A stretch of 64,000 nt of DNA from Lotus japonicus (lineage: Eukaryota; Streptophyta; Magnoliopsida; Fabales; Fabaceae), in NCBI RefSeq assembly GCF_012489685.1, contig NC_080042.1, positions 47,358,066 through 47,422,065 on the forward strand, read 5' to 3'. The notes below the pieces were generated by a model. It saw only the letters and a program-made list of their open reading frames with translations, was not told the DNA's origin and searched no databases. How positions within the stretch are numbered: the first letter of the stretch is position 1; each line of letters begins with the position of its first letter. A program made the translations under genes and the position numbers. This document shows, piece after piece, positions 23,039 through 33,826 of the stretch.

Positions 23039-23518
23039 TGTGAGAAATATTTCCAAAATATATGAACTTGGAAATATGCATTCTATTAATGGTCATAATA
23101 ATTAATTTTCAATTTAAATTAATATGTTGATGGTGGTCCAGTGGATGTGTGACTAGCTAACTACTTGTGTGTAATGGGTTCGAATCTTGGTGGCATCTTT
23201 TTTTATTTGTGAATTTCCGGAAATAAATTCAGTTATTTAGCAAAAAAGTGCAACTATAGGATTCGAACACGCACCCTTTTATAAAGAGGTGTCAAAGATA
23301 CGCTTGGTGTGTTAGTGCAAACCACATCAAGGGATTCAAAGTATCCTGAAGGGAATTCGCCGGTTTTCTCAATTGCATCCAATATACATTAATTGGTGGG
23401 GGCGAATTGAACCTAAAGGTTAGTGCTTTTGCACGCTTTGAATCTTAAGTGCTTTCGTCTTCAACTTCATCAATCCAAGAGTTGCAGCATCTTCCCCAAC
23501 AGCGATTGTTTCCGAACA
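23039..23518 (+). repeat. Copia 3' LTR (480 bp)
   Basis: Aligns with 8938-9656 but lacks about 240-290 bases after 'aaagaggtg' (23290). It retains a complete plus-strand tRNA-like module: A-box-like TGGTCCAGTGG at 23134-23144 and B-box GGTTCGAATCT at 23177-23187, with tRNA-like spacing of 43. On the minus strand only the B-box half (complement of 23259-23268) is left. It ends CCGAACA, followed by the duplicated ATTGC. Confidence 0.85.
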
Positions 23519-23786
23519 ATTGCTGCATTAATGGATTTTATAGCCATTTGTGAAGTTACTTGGTAGCCTACTGGTTGATTTGTTTTAATGGGGATCCCAT
23601 GAATTGAGTCTTTTGCTAAAGTCTCTTGTTGTGAGGTGCTCGAACCAACTTTCTCGTGAAGTCTAAGTGGAGCATTGAATTGTATCAAGATGGAACTTAG
23701 CTAATAAGGATCTGGTTGTTGGGGGTTTTTGTTTCTCTTTTGAAGGATAGGCTTTTGAGGAGTCGTTGCAAGTGGATGTCTGTATA
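23519..23786 (+). pseudogene. LINE middle part (3' untranslated)
   Basis: Resumes the LINE interrupted at 8937. The junction attaaATTGC | ATTGCtgcattaatgg shows the copia duplication. No coding sequence remains. It is interrupted again by the gypsy element, whose duplication GTGTG is at 23787-23791. Confidence 0.8.
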
Positions 23787-23791
23787 GTGTG

Positions 23792-24113
23792 TGGACTGGG
23801 CGAGCCCCCAGGGTCCCTCGCCCAGGATGCTCACACTTAAGCACGGGATAGACCCATGTCTTTTGGGCCTCGCACTCCAAGGCCCAACCGGCCCATTTAG
23901 ACAGATTAAAGGAACGAAGGCCCAACCTCAAATCTATAAATAGGGGACGGTAACCAATTGTAAAGGACTCTTAGCTCATTTGGCAATAACAACATTGAAA
24001 TTCAGTTATATTTTCTCTCTCTAAACAGTTAAGAGTTCATCTCTCTAAGATTTCTGATCATACTCCACACACTCTAGGCACCATGCCTTGATTCTATGTT
24101 CTAGACCGGAACA
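23792..24113 (+). repeat. Gypsy 5' LTR
   Basis: Begins TGGACTGGGCGAGCC and ends CGGAACA. TATAAATA at 23936-23943 is the likely promoter of the element. The matching site in the 3' LTR is at 33466-33473. Confidence 0.9.
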
Positions 24114-24114
24114 T

Positions 24115-24131
24115 TGGCGCCGTTTGTGGGG
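24115..24131 (+). other. Gypsy primer-binding site
   Basis: TGGCGCCGTTTGTGGGG, one base after the 5' LTR. TGGCGCCGT starts of this type are typical for Tat/Athila elements, which prime from a tRNA other than initiator methionine. Confidence 0.85.
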
Positions 24132-24240
24132 ATCGGTAGATTTCAATTCCCGGACAACGTGGATCACGATTTTAAGGAAGGTGCAAAAACTCTTGTGCAA
24201 TTTTCTTGAGTTGATAGGAGCCCCCATTGGAATCGGTTCG

Positions 24241-24840
24241 ATGGGAGGGTATCATCGATTGCGTGGAAGACAGTCAAAGCGTGTGCGCGATCAGCCAAAA
24301 CAAGACGTAATCCCGCAGGAACGAGACGAGTAGGACAAGCAAATGCCAGCAAGCGTGAGCACGCAGTTTCCAGAATTGGAGGCTAACGGAAGTTGGCAAA
24401 AATTGATCGGTGAAGTCGTTGGTCGTTTGGAACAACAAGATGAGGCAATTACCATAGTGGACGCGGCGTTAAAACCTAGTGGATTATACAGGAAAAGCTA
24501 CCGAGGTTTCGTGAGGAAGTTTGAGTCTTCTTCGGCGAGGGATAGGATGATGGAGGAGTGGTGTGCTTATCACCAAGTTTCTGGTCATGATACCGGAAAA
24601 TGCAGAGCTTTACAGCATGCAGTTGCGAAATTGATAACAATAGGGAAGACTAATAAGGCACAGCGCAACAAACCGTCTACGATCAGCGAGGTAGGCACAA
24701 TCGCCGGCGGCTTTAGCGGAGGAGGAATCACTAGTGCAGCGCGCAAGCGATACCTCAGAACGGTAAATGTGGTCGCGGAAGCGCCTTTCGGTTTTCAACA
24801 TCCGACATCACGTTTTCACCTACTGATTTTTTCGGTTTAA
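24241..24840 (+). pseudogene. Gypsy gag, internally deleted
   Basis: The probable start is ATG at 24241 (MGGYHRLRGRQSKR). A TAG at 24331 interrupts the frame, which then continues as MPASVSTQFPELEANGSW. The capsid core, normally several hundred residues, is mostly missing. The C-terminal zinc-like motif WCAYHQVSGHDTGKCRAL (C-x2-HxxxGHDTxxC pattern) is present. A frameshift separates it from protease. Confidence 0.75.
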
Positions 24841-24863
24841 AACCACATCTGGATGACCCGATC

Positions 24864-25460
24864 GTGATCTCCCTTCGGGTTAACAACTTCGTTGTACAAC
24901 GAACGCTCCTGGACCAGGGGAGCTCAACAGATATCATCTATGGCGAAGCGTTTACGCAGCTCGGAATAGGAGAAGGAGACCTTATCCCGTATGAAGGGAC
25001 CTTGGTAGGATACGCAGGTGAACGAGTGTGGGTAAAAGGAGTCATAGATCTTGATACCACATTCGGTGAGGGCGAGGATGCCAAAAAACTAACAGTAAAA
25101 TACTTGGTCTTAGAGGCAGAAGGCTCATACAACGTGATCATTGGAAGGAACACTTTGAACCGACTGTGCGCCGTGATATCAACAGCTCATTTGGCAGTGA
25201 AGTACCCGTTGGCGAGCGGGCGAATAGGACGGATTGTGGTGGACCAAAGGGTTGCGAGGGAGTGTTACTGTAACGCTGTGGATCGATATGGTAAGAAAAA
25301 CGCCTCAACAGGACATCGTTGTAACGAAGTAGAGGCTCAGGAGGACAACTTGGATCCAAGGGGCGAGGGGCAAGTCAATAGACCCACCCCGATAGAAGAA
25401 ACCAAAGAGTTGAAGTTTGGCGAGAAGATACTCAAAATAGGGACCATGCTAAGTGAAAGC
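24864..25460 (+). CDS. Gypsy aspartic protease and linker (within broken polyprotein)
   Basis: Contains RTLLDQGSSTDIIY, the retropepsin active-site region in which D-Q-G-S replaces the usual D-S/T-G, a possible inactivating change. YNVIIGRNTLNRL follows, as in plant gypsy proteases. The linker ELKFGEKILKIG leads to RT in the same frame, broken by a TAG at 25461-25463. Confidence 0.8.
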
Positions 25461-25472
25461 TAGGAGCAGAGG

Positions 25473-26831
25473 TTGTCAAAGTTGTTGGGAGAGAATCTGG
25501 ACCTTTTCGCCTGGAGTCACAAGGATATGCCTGACATAGACCCGAACTTCATCTGTCATAGATTAGCACTGAATCTAGGGACGAAGCCGGTAACCCAGTC
25601 TCGGGGACGCATGGGCGATGAAAAGGAGAAGGCGACCCAGCAAGAGGTGAACAAGCTAGTCGCAGCGGATTTTATTCGCGAAATTAAATACCCTACCTGG
25701 TTGGCGAACGTGGTAATGGTCAAAAAAGCAAACGGGAAATGGCGAATGTGTGTGGATTACACGGACCTAAATAAGGCATGTCCGAAGGATTCCTACCCTC
25801 TACCTAGCATAGATAAACTGGTGGATGGAGCCTCCGGGAATGAACTTCTGAGTTTAATGGATGCATACTCGGGGTACCATCAAATCAAAATGCATCCATC
25901 TGACTAAGAAAAAACGGATTTCATGACCGCAAGGGTAAATTACTGTTATCAGACCATGCCTTTTAGGTTGAAAAACGCGGGGGCGATGTATCAACGACTG
26001 ATGGACAGGGTGTTTGAGGGGCAAGTAGGAAGGAATATGGAAGTGTACGTCGATGACATGATCGTTAAGTCAGTTCTGGGGTCGATTCACCACGAGGACG
26101 TATCGGAAGCCTTTGGCAAAATCCGGAAGCACGACATGAGGCTAAATCCGGAGAAATGTTCTTTCGGAATACAAGGGGGTAAATTTTTAGGCTTCATGAT
26201 TACGTCAAGAGGGATTGAGATTAATCCGGAAAAGTGCAAGGCGATACGGGAGATGACGAGCCCAAGCAATGTGAAAGAGGTGTAGCGGCTAACTGAGCGA
26301 ATCGCAGCTTTGTCTCGATTTCTGCCTCATTCGGGTGATAAGTCAGCTCCGTTCTTCAAATGCCTTAAGAAGAACGCAGCATTCGAGTGGAGTCCAGAAT
26401 GCGAAGAAGCTTTTACTCGCCTCAAGGAAATGTTGTCAGCACCACCTGTTCTTTCGAAACCCGTCCAAGGTCTTCCCCTGAATTTGTACTTCTCCGTGGG
26501 AGATCATGCGATCAGCTCGGTAATCCTTTAGGAGGTAGACGGGGAACAGAAAATAGTTTACTTTGTGAGCCACACGTTTCAGGGGGCCGAAATAAGGTAT
26601 CAAAAGATAGAAAAGGCGGCGCTCGCCGTCCTTGTCACCGCCAGGCGTTTGCGACCTTACTTTCAAAGTTTTCAGGTAAAGGTGAGAACTGACCTTCATT
26701 TGAGACAGGTATTGCAGAAACTAGATTTGTTAGGAAGGCTCGTCGCATGGTCAGTGGAGCTGTCAGAGTATGGATTGCAGTATGATAAAAGGGGGGAGTT
26801 GAGGCGCAGACCTTGGCAGATTTTGTGGTAG
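25473..26831 (+). pseudogene. Gypsy reverse transcriptase and RNase H, interrupted by stops
   Basis: RT motifs in order: KKANGKWRMCVDYTDLNKACPKDSYPLP, LLSLMDAYSGYHQI, FMTARVNYCYQTMPFRLKNAGAMYQRLM, and the catalytic VYVDDMIVKS. Then comes LGFMITSRGIEINPEKCKAI and the RNase H region (LYFSVGDHAISSVIL, IVYFVSHTFQGAEIRYQKIEK). In-frame stops at 25905 (TAA), 26283 (TAG) and 26529 (TAG) fall where related elements have glutamine. A frameshift near 26800 separates it from the next frame. Confidence 0.9.
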
Positions 26832-28564
26832 AATTGACACCCGAGGAAGGAGAAAGAGTAAACACACAATGGACGTTGTTCGTCGATGGTTCGTCGAACG
26901 ACAACAGATGTGGAGCCGGAGTCACACTACAGGGGCCGGGAGAACTGGTGTTGGAGCAATCTCTCAGATTCCAATTCAAGGTCAGTAACAACCAAGCGGA
27001 ATATGAAGCTCTAATTGCAGGACTAAAGCTGCTGATCGAGGTGCAAATTGAAAGTTTGTTGGTAATGACAGACTCGTTGTTAGTGGAAAATCAGGTTAAT
27101 GGGGAGTTTCAGGTCAAAGAACCGACTTTGATAAAGTATCCAGAGCGCGTACGATCGCTTATGAGTCGAATAAAGGAGATTGTGGTCGAGTACGTGCCGA
27201 GGACACAAAATCAAAGGGCTGATGCCCTAGCTAAGTTGGCTAGCACCAGAAAACCCGGGAATAACCGAAGCGTGATTCAGGAAACACTCACCAACCCCAG
27301 CATTGAGGGAGAACTAGTGGCCTCAATAGATCACCGGGCAACTTGGATGAACCCCATCATTGATATCATGGCGGGTGAGCCAGGCGATGTGATAAAATAC
27401 TCAAAGGCTCAAAGGAGAGAAGCAGAGCATTACACGTTGCTCGATGGCATCCTTTTCAGGCGAGGATTCACTTCGCCCCTCTTAAGGTGCCTACCGCCAG
27501 AAAAGTATGAGGATGTCATGACGGAGGTTCACGAGGAGGTTTGCGCGAGCCACATCGGGGGAAGATCTCTGGCGGGTAAAGTCCTCAGGGCAGGTTTTTA
27601 TTGGCCCACGATAAAAAAGGACTGTGCGGAATTTGTAAGGAAGTGCGAGAAATGTCAACAATTCGCGGATTTACCCAGAGCCCCGCCGGAGCAATTGGCC
27701 ATGATTAGTTCCCCCTGGCCCTTCGCCATGTGGGGAGTTGATCTCGTCGGGCCTTTTCCCACTTCCAGATCACAAATGAAGTTCATTCTCGGGGCGGTGG
27801 ATTACTTTACTAAATGGATAGAGGCTGAACCTTTAGCAAGCATAACGACAGCCAAGATAATAAGTTTTTATTGGCAAAGGATTGTGTGCCGATTTGGAGT
27901 GCCAAGGGCGATCGTCTCAGACAATGGGACGCAATTTGCAAGCAATCAAACCAAGGAATTTTGCGAAGAAATGGGGATCTAGAGGAGATTTTCGTCAGTG
28001 GAAGACCCTCAGACCAACGGCGAGGCGGAGTCAGCGAACAAAGTCATCTTGCGAGGATTGAAACGCAGACTCTCGGATGCCAAGGGAGCCTGGTTGGACG
28101 AACTTCCGATCGTGATTTGGTCATATAACACGACGCAGCATTCGTCTACGGGAGAAACACCGTTCAGGATGACATACGGGGCAGATGATATGCTCCCCGT
28201 GGAAATCGACAACAGCTCATGGCGAACAGTGCCAAAGTTTGAGGGCGAGAATGCATTGAATATGGCGATGGAGCTGGACCTGTTGTCAGAGACACGTGAC
28301 GAATCTTGCCTAAGGGAAGCGGCGATGAAACAGCGAGCAGCGGCTAAGTATGACACGAAGGTGCGACCAAGAGAGATGCAAGCAGGGGATTTGGTGCTTA
28401 AGAAACGAACAAGGATCACGGGAAACAAGTTGAGCCCAATCTGGGAGGGACCATACAGAATCTTGAAGGTCCTGGGGAAGGGAGCTTATCACCTGGAAAG
28501 CTTGGATGGGAAGCGAATGCCAAGATCGTGGAACGCTGCCAGTCTAAAATACTACTACAGCTAA
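26813..28564 (+). pseudogene. Gypsy second RNase H and integrase
   Basis: Starts with the extra, archaeal-type RNase H of Tat elements: TLFVDGSSNDNRCGAGVTL, NNQAEYEALIAGLKL, VMTDSLLV, NQRADALAKLAS. Integrase follows: the HHCC zinc domain (H, H, then CEKCQQF), the catalytic D in WGVDLVGPFP, the second D in SDNGTQFAS, and the catalytic E in DPQTNGEAESANK. Next come WSYNTTQHSSTGETPF and the C-terminal GDLVLKK...LSPIWEGPYRI...ESLDGKRMPRSWNAASLKYYYS. There is no chromodomain. One in-frame TAG (27980-27982) sits just before the catalytic-Glu segment; otherwise the frame is continuous. Confidence 0.9.
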
Positions 28565-28731
28565 CGAGGTCAATAAAAAAACGCTGAAACCGATGCAAAG
28601 ATCGGCAGCAGACTTGGCGAGGGAAAATCCTTTTGTACTTTGTTCAAAGAAATTGTCGGCCGAAAGTGCCTGAATGGTAAAAACAAAGACACGTTTGTAA
28701 GATCAAGTTTTGATCGAGTAGTACAACTCTA
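28565..28731 (+). other. Gypsy region downstream of pol
   Basis: Non-coding; begins directly after the integrase stop. It continues after the SIRE-like LTR at about 29908-30550, where GC-richer non-coding DNA with gcgagg motifs is found. Confidence 0.6.
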
Positions 28732-29907
28732 TGTTTTGACGATTACAAGTTAACTTTTTAGTATGAAAAATTGTGGTACTCTAACGTGTTTTCTGAGTGT
28801 GTTCTTAACAGACTCTGACCTTAACACAATCTCACACAAATCAGAAGCACTGTGCTTAAAGAGTGACCCAAGCAACGCTTTCGCAATCTCTATGTTCAAT
28901 CTAAACAGTAGAAAAGCTTCAGAAGATCTGAAGTCAATCAAGCTCTGATATGGACTCAACTCACTTGAAGTTCTGAAGATCCAGACGTTCTGACAACCCA
29001 GACACTCTGAAGGTTCAGATGTTCTGATGGTGTAGAAGACTCTGAAGATCCAGAAGCTGAAAAGTGGAGACTCTGAAGTCCAAAAGCAAAATGGCTCTGA
29101 AGACCAAGTACTTCTCCTCTGAGTTCAGAATCAGAAGGTACAACGGTCAGAGGATCCATGCTTCCCTCTGACTCTAATCAACAAGCTTCACAAGTTCCAA
29201 CACGAAGCATTCCTCTGATCAGAAGTCTACTAGGTTAAAGGTCAAGTCACTATCCAAAGTACAAAAGCAAATGTACTATCCTGACGACCTAACCTAACAT
29301 TCTCAGCCACAACAGAAGCTGGAAATTCCAGATCTGCCCTCCAACGGTAGCATTCTCATGCAGCGTTCAAACCCTAATCCTTGGAGTATATATAGAGGCT
29401 GAAGATTGAAAGATGCGGTTGGAAGAATCTCACACACGCAAGCTATATTCAAATCTTCTAAGCATTCTTTCTTCATTGAATTCATTGTGTTTACTACAAG
29501 CTTTTAAGAAGCAAATTCTTTGTAAACAATATTTCTAAAACAGTTGTTTAGTTTACCTTTAGGAGATCAAGGTTGATCGGATCCTAGAGAAGACTAAGAG
29601 AGTGAATCTTAGTGTGAGCTAAGTCAGTGTATTGTTAGTCACTTGTAGGTTTCAAGTGCAGTTGTAACAATTATTTGATTAGTGGATTGCCTTCATTCTA
29701 AGAAGGAAGAAATCACCTTCACGAGTGGACTGGACTAGCTTGAGTGATTCGTCAAGTGAATCAGGATAAAATCCTTGTGTGCTTTTCTAATCTCTTATCT
29801 TAAGCACCTTACTTGTGTCTCAGAAGATTTGCTAAAATATTAAGGTGGAAGTTTTATTCTGAAAACGTTATTCAAACCCCCCCTTTCTACCGTTTTTCAT
29901 TCCTTCA
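28732..29907 (+). mobile_element. SIRE/Maximus-like solo LTR
   Basis: The segment runs from TGTTTTGACGATTACAAGTT to TTTTTCATTCCTTCA and is AT-richer than the surrounding gypsy DNA. It is rich in 'ctgaag' and 'tctga' repeats, has a TATA-like tatatatag at about 29388, and ends with the run aaccccccctttct typical of large legume SIRE-type copia LTRs. No internal region or second LTR exists. A 5-bp duplication is not evident at these borders, so either the ends are slightly misplaced or one flank was altered. Confidence 0.6.
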
Positions 29908-30985
29908 ACGTTCTTGTTCTCCATCTCAGGAGTTTGTTGACTATCACGTCTGATTGAAAATACAGAAATTGTATCCAGCAATTTCAATCACACTGAATTG
30001 CGGCGAGGGCTCGGTGGGAAAAATTCCCTAAAGGTGGCAATCCCAACACGACCTTGATGTCTGGGGATTGCTCCGGAAAGTCCGACGCAGCTCGCCGTCA
30101 CTCGTCGGCGATGTGTGCGGATAAGCTTCTTATCCCGATAATCTCCCCGAAATATGGGCGAGCATTGTTCAAACTAGGCTCAAAAGACTCGGGTAAACCC
30201 AAATGGCCATTGGGCCCTGAGCAATTATAAGTCCTCGCCTAATAAGGCTGGCGAGGCCACACTTGATCTTACGGGAAATATGCGTGTGAAAGAAAGCCTT
30301 AGTTTAGAAATTACAAGAGCCCTAGTCGAACCCAGCACACCATCAATGTCGTCAGACGTAATTCAGAAATTAATAAACAAAGCGGAGGGGACAAGAGAAT
30401 AAAAATCGGAAAACATTAAACCATGCGTAAAACGCAAAGACAAGTAGGAACTGAAATAAAGCAATTCAAAGTTAAATTACAATAATCCAAATAAGTAAAG
30501 AAGCATTGTTTTTATCTATGTTCTCATTCCTGTTTTAACAACATCCCCTAGGTCAACGCCAGCAACCCCCGGAGGATCTTCAGCACCTTCCAGTCCAGCA
30601 GGTGTAATCTTCTTAAAAACTCCCAAAGAGTCAAGGTTAACATTAGGATGAAGATGTTTGACTTGAGCCTTGGCGATCAAGAAGCCCCGGATGCGTTCAA
30701 CAGCTGCTGTCTAAGCTGCGTCGTTCTTCATTTGCTCCTCCCAAATTTTGGTTTGAGCATCATTGTCGGCCAGAAGTTTGCACTTGGACTCTAGATCAGA
30801 ACGAGCGTCGGCGAGAGCCTTGCGCCTGTCCGATAAATCCTTGCGCAGTTGGGCAATCTCTTCTTCCTTGCTGATAAGATTTTTCTCTTGAGCAGCGAGG
30901 GCGGCATCCTTAGTTTCAAGGGTCTGCTTGAGTTCGTCAATCTTGGCTTCCAGATTCTCTTCTTTCTCATTCGCCGCGGCCCGCG

Positions 30986-32596
30986 CTAGTTTGCCTCAGC
31001 AACTTGCTTTTCCATCTTTGACGTTTTCTCCGCCTCAGAAGCTTGCTGGTGGCGTAGGTTGGAGCAAGTTTCATCGAATCGAAGGTTGGCGGCACGTAGA
31101 GTCTCCACTTCCTGGCGAAGCTTAGCAGCGCCAAATAGGGGGCGAGCCTGCCAAGCTACCTGGGCAAACAGGCAACCCGCGCGAAGAAGGTTCGACACAG
31201 CTTCCTGAGCCACATCTTGCGGGTTCTGGCTGGGAACTTCCCTCAACTTCTCAAGGTTTGGATGAGAGAGAAGGAAGGAAAATGGATCGGAGTTGGAGTC
31301 GCCAGAGGGGCCCTTTGGGTGATCGGGCGAAGTTTCCTTCCCCCCAACGACATTCTTGGAGAAGGAGGAGTTGGTAAAACATTGGTCGGAGAGTTCGGGC
31401 GATCACCAGACGGCGAGGGGTGAGCTGTAGCAGAGGCGTTCGCCTCGCGCTGGTGATCGGCTGCAGGAGACTTGCCCGCATCCGAGGAGGAACAAGGGAT
31501 GGGAATGATGCCTTCTTCGCCAGAAACAGGGGAGATGACGGAGGGAATCGCTTCGCTCGCCTTACTCTTCTTTGGGGCACCTTCGTCAGTCGGCGAGCTC
31601 TGTCTTTTCTCTTCGGCATGGGCAGAGGAAAAGGCCTTGGAGCTGCTGAGAACAAAGGCACTCAACAATTCAGCAGTAGAAAACTTCATCGTTCTACCTG
31701 AAAAAGGAAAGGAAAAAAAGTCATCAGGGGGAAAAGCGAAGAAGAAAGTAAGCGACAAACATACAGAAATCAGGACCTAATCGGGGAAGCAATTTAGATC
31801 TTGGGGGGGCATCAAGCAGGTCAACACAATTCAGGAGCGGGAGTTGGAGTAAGGTTTTCAGGGCAATACTGTCTCTGGGGGAAGGAGACATGGTATGGGG
31901 GCCATTTAAAGATCGAGGGGATGAGGTCCAGTAAAGAGGGAAAAGGGTTTTTCCTTCCCTCTCCGTGAATAACGAGGGGTAGGCAGGATGGATAATGATT
32001 CGGAAGTATCTTCGAGCGAGATAAGATTCTGAGCCTACCCCGTAAGGAGTGAATCGTTCTCGACCAGACCTAGGGGCCAAGACGACCTAACCTTAAGATC
32101 TTTGAAGATCCACCTCAAAAAGGAGGGGAAAAAGGGCAGGAGAAGGCGCTACATCAACAGTGTGGCAAAGAATCTCGAAACATCGTAGGTAGGCCTAGGA
32201 ACAAGGGTGAAGTTGGCAAGGGGAAACATTGATGCTGCGCAACATGAGGGTGAGGAAAGAGGAGAAGGGAAGTTTTATGTTCAGATCAAGGAATAGGTAT
32301 TCATGGATAAAGAAAAAGTGAGAGTATCTGAGATCGTTAAACTCTCGGTGCTGCCAAGGGCGGTCTTGTTCTTGGAAGCCGGTGGTGCGAAGGAGGTCAT
32401 TAAGCAAGGAGGAGTAGCAAAACCCACCGACTTGATGGGAAAGGTTAGAGATAGATTCGCTGGTTGACAGTTCAGATGATTGGTTGAGGATTTCTTGGTT
32501 GGGTGCCTCCGTGATAAGGGGGAGAGTGGCAAAGGTTGCCAAGCGGTGAGCCTTGATTTCCTCGAGAGAGGATAGAGCCCCTGCGAAGAACATCAA
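30986..32596 (-). pseudogene. Antisense ORF of the Tat element (putative gypsy-type transposon domain)
   Basis: Reads opposite to gag-pol. The first piece, 32596-32195, contains LNIKLPFSSFLTLMLRSINV and SPCQLHPCS, then (after a TAG where Trp is expected) AYLRCFEILCHTVDV. This pattern is typical of the plant 'putative gypsy type transposon' domain. Downstream pieces 32080-31724 (FPLYWTSSPR) and 31758-31243 (Ser/Pro-rich) lead to 31246-30986, a coiled-coil-like end (FAQVAWQARPLF, LRQEVETLRAANLRFDE). Stops and shifts break it. Antisense ORFs between pol and the 3' LTR are known in Tat elements; their role is unknown. Confidence 0.65.
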
Positions 32597-33322
32597 AAAT
32601 GAGAAGGAGAAGAGAAAAGAACTAACCAGAGGAGGGATTGTGGAAGGAAGAGCAAGAAGCGGAGCAAGAGATTCACAGGATTAGTAAGGAAGGCCGGCAC
32701 AGGAATCAGGAGCGAGTGGGGAGATAGTTAACAAGGAAAGAGGGGAAATGTGGGGAAGAGAACTTAAAGGATGAGAGGATAGAAAGTGAAGGCAACGTGT
32801 CAGGCGAAAAGTTGTAACCGTTGATGCTGATTGGTTCGAATTCAAAAATGCCAGAATTAGACGTAACGCATTAAAAGGAAGGTACAGTAACGGAAGGTTA
32901 CCGGTCGAAATTTGGGTTGGCAGGGTTCGTTGAGATTTGAAAAGACATTTCAAAATTGACAGTTGAGATTCAGTAGATTTGCTGACTTAGGCATCACTTC
33001 AGGGCACAACGCGTGGCGAACGCATGACACTTGGCGAGATATCATGATTCAAGGCACGTGCGCAGGGCTGGCGAGGCGAGCGGGTCAGATGTCATCGCCG
33101 AGAGACTGCTTGTGGACTCAATTTGCTTGAGGAAGGGATGGTGCAGCGAAAAGTTTGAAATACGTAGATTTTTGACTTAGATTTTTTACTTTACTTTGGC
33201 CATTGCTTTTTAATTCTGATAAGTTTTGGCATTGTTTAGTCTTCTATGGTCTTCGCCTTGGGTTATTCTGTTTAAAGACACACTCAGCTCTCATGCTTCG
33301 AGCTCGGTGTCTTGTGGACTTG
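32597..33322. other. Gypsy 3' non-coding region
   Basis: No convincing coding sequence. A minus-strand frame at 32953-32681 lacks recognisable motifs and may be leader of the antisense ORF. The segment before the 3' LTR is not strongly purine-rich, but 'cttgtggact' is duplicated at the LTR border. Confidence 0.45.
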
Positions 33323-33644
33323 TGGACTAGGCGAGCCCCCAGGGTCCCTCGCCCAGGATGCTCACACTTAAGCACGGGATAGACCCAGGTCTTTTGGGCC
33401 TCGCACCCCAAGGCCCAACCGGCCCATTTAGACAGATTAAAGGCACGAAGGCCCAACCCCAAATCTATAAATAGGGGACAGTTACTAATTGTAAGGGACT
33501 CTTAGCTCATTTGACAATAACAACATTGAAATTCAGTTATATTTTCTCTCTCTAAACAGTTAAGAGTTCATCTCTCTAAGATTTCCGATCACACTCCACA
33601 CACTCTAGGCACCATTCCTTGATTCTATGTTCTAGATCGGAACA
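33323..33644 (+). repeat. Gypsy 3' LTR
   Basis: 322 bp, the same length as the 5' LTR, starting TGGACTAGGCGAGCC and ending CGGAACA. It is followed by the target duplication GTGTG (33645-33649). Confidence 0.9.
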
Positions 33645-33816
33645 GTGTGTTTTATATGTTTTGTCCTCTTGGTGGTTTGTCTTGCTACCAAGGGGCTTGT
33701 TGAGTGTTTATTTGTATTTGCTATTTTTAGCTTTTGTAATTTTCATTACTCTATATTGGGTTGAAGTACCCTTTGTGCTTCTCTTCAATATATATCTTGG
33801 CTTATATAAAAAAAAA
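33645..33816 (+). mobile_element. LINE 3' end with poly(A)
   Basis: Third segment of the LINE begun at 8467. The end 'attgggttgaagtaccctt...cttctcttcaatatat' matches the end of the other LINE at 44140-44190. Poly(A) is at 33808-33816, then the duplication GTAGGTGGCA (33817-33826). Confidence 0.85.
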
Positions 33817-33826
33817 GTAGGTGGCA

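Larger units (their letters stand above)
8938..23518 (+). mobile_element. Ty1/copia retrotransposon carrying extra gene-like cargo
   Basis: The element is bounded by TGTGAG...ACA LTRs and an exact 5-bp duplication ATTGC (8933-8937 and 23519-23523). The sequences outside it join to restore the LINE it hit. Recognisable copia parts are a gag start (9657-9825), the gag zinc knuckle and protease DSG (16465-16663), and integrase, reverse transcriptase and RNase H (20199-22489). A polypurine tract precedes the 3' LTR. At 14.6 kb it is about three times the usual copia length, because about 6.6 kb and 3.5 kb of gene-derived sequence sit between these parts. All ORFs are broken, so the element is dead. 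By hand the LTRs differ at roughly 25 of 430 aligned bases plus large indels. Confidence 0.85.
23792..33644 (+). mobile_element. Ty3/gypsy Tat-type retrotransposon
   Basis: Two 322-bp LTRs (23792-24113 and 33323-33644) differ at about 14 positions by hand count. They are flanked by the exact 5-bp duplication GTGTG (23787-23791 and 33645-33649). Order: LTR, PBS, gag remnant, protease, RT, RNase H, a second (archaeal-type) RNase H, integrase without chromodomain, a long 3' region with an antisense ORF, LTR. The second RNase H and the antisense ORF place it in the Tat lineage. Coding frames are broken by in-frame stops and two frameshifts, so it is not autonomous. A SIRE-like solo LTR is inserted at 28732-29907. 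At about 4% LTR divergence it is moderately young. Confidence 0.92.

Noticed and set aside
28732..29912. Target-site duplication for the SIRE-like solo LTR
   Set aside because: The five bases before the TG start (ctcta) and after the CA end (acgtt) do not match, and alternative borders near 28779 give only partial matches.
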